13,498 bases of DNA from DUZB01 sp964407525 (GTDB lineage Bacteria > Desulfobacterota > DSM-4660 > Desulfatiglandales > Desulfatiglandaceae): positions 1 to 13,498 of the forward strand of contig CAYOWC010000114.1 in NCBI GenBank assembly GCA_964407525.1, in the 5' to 3' direction. A program made the position numbers and the translations under genes. Below are positions 13,262 through 13,498 of this stretch, piece after piece. Below the pieces are notes generated by a model. That model did no database searches. It had not been told where the DNA came from and saw only the letters and a program-made list of their open reading frames with translations. Each line of letters opens with the position of its first letter. The first letter of the stretch is position 1.

Positions 13262-13496
13262 GGCTCAACGCAGATTAGCGTGAAGAAACCTTTTTTCCGG
13301 AACAGGGGTGTCAGGTTTCGGGTGTCAGGTTTCAGTACCTGCTATTCCTACTTTCTGGTTATAATGAGAATAACTATTTGTTATTACGTTTAATATTATG
13401 AATGCGGCCCGGTTTTTTCCTGACACCTGACACCTGACACCTGAGCATGGTCTATTCGACAACTGACAAAAACATCACGTTAATCCGCGATGAGCC
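13262..13496. repeat. Outer inverted repeat of element C (24-bp ends, 235 bp overall)
   Basis: Bases 13262-13285 (GGCTCAACGCAGATTAGCG onward) and 13473-13496 are inverted copies agreeing at 20 of 24 positions. They enclose the third heptamer hairpin (13308-13443), giving the same nested layout as element B, although the end sequences differ from those of element B. The right end lies at the window edge, so the true boundary may be further out. No transposase or gene is present in the final gap 13135-13498. Confidence 0.65.
13308..13443. repeat. Heptamer hairpin element C (CAGGTGT/CAGGTTT units)
   Basis: The left arm has CAG/CGG unit starts at 13312, 13319, 13326 and 13333. The right arm has CTG at 13420, 13427, 13434 and 13441. 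Both have exact 7-bp periodicity. The unit family is the same as in element B (CAGGTGT and CAGGTTT), and the right arms are nearly the same sequence (CCTGACACCTGACACCTG). The loop is about 83 nt and AT-rich, unlike that of element B. It lies 177 bp after the EEP gene and could terminate that operon. Confidence 0.8.
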
Positions 13497-13498
13497 GA

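Overview
The window looks like a chromosomal segment of a Desulfobacterota (deltaproteobacterial) anaerobe. This is inference from gene content: a DUF169 protein, a relic of a prokaryotic pentameric ligand-gated channel (such channels are known from this phylum, e.g. DeCLIC), a PAS protein ending in a Cys-rich module common in deltaproteobacterial regulators, and intergenic palindromic repeats of a kind I associate with this group. Base composition is moderate and genes are separated by unusually repeat-rich gaps.

Left part (1-2500): a DUF169 gene runs off the left edge on the minus strand. Divergent from it is a dead pentameric ligand-gated ion channel gene, broken by an amber codon at a conserved Trp and by a large in-frame internal deletion. 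Next come a Tat-exported M15/DUF882-type cell-wall peptidase, a heptamer-repeat hairpin element, a small secreted acidic protein and a possible 35-residue membrane peptide.

Centre (2515-7603): a six-TM methyl-accepting-type signalling protein, a second heptamer hairpin nested in an outer inverted repeat, a two-PAS protein with a C-terminal Cys-rich module, a gutted alkylsulfatase pseudogene, and an MltF-like lytic transglycosylase. Convergent to these (7608-9061, minus) are a radical SAM protein and a YdhR-like small monooxygenase gene bracketed by a 16-bp direct repeat. A repeat-rich gap (9062-10072) holds a large hairpin and an unlisted 50-residue minus-strand ORF with a strong ribosome binding site.

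Right part (10073-13134): a probable operon of a HisD-family dehydrogenase (sequence features closer to HpsN-type sulfopropanediol dehydrogenases than to histidine biosynthesis), a classical SDR joined to it by an ATGA overlap, and a membrane-anchored endonuclease/exonuclease/phosphatase-family protein. The window ends in a third heptamer hairpin, again nested in an outer inverted repeat.

The most unusual content is (i) three intergenic elements with a shared geometry, two inverted arms of four 7-bp units each but with different unit sequences, two of them nested in a longer outer inverted repeat, and (ii) two genes reduced by internal deletions to N-terminal, middle and C-terminal fragments. 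No complete mobile element, RNA gene or CRISPR array was seen.
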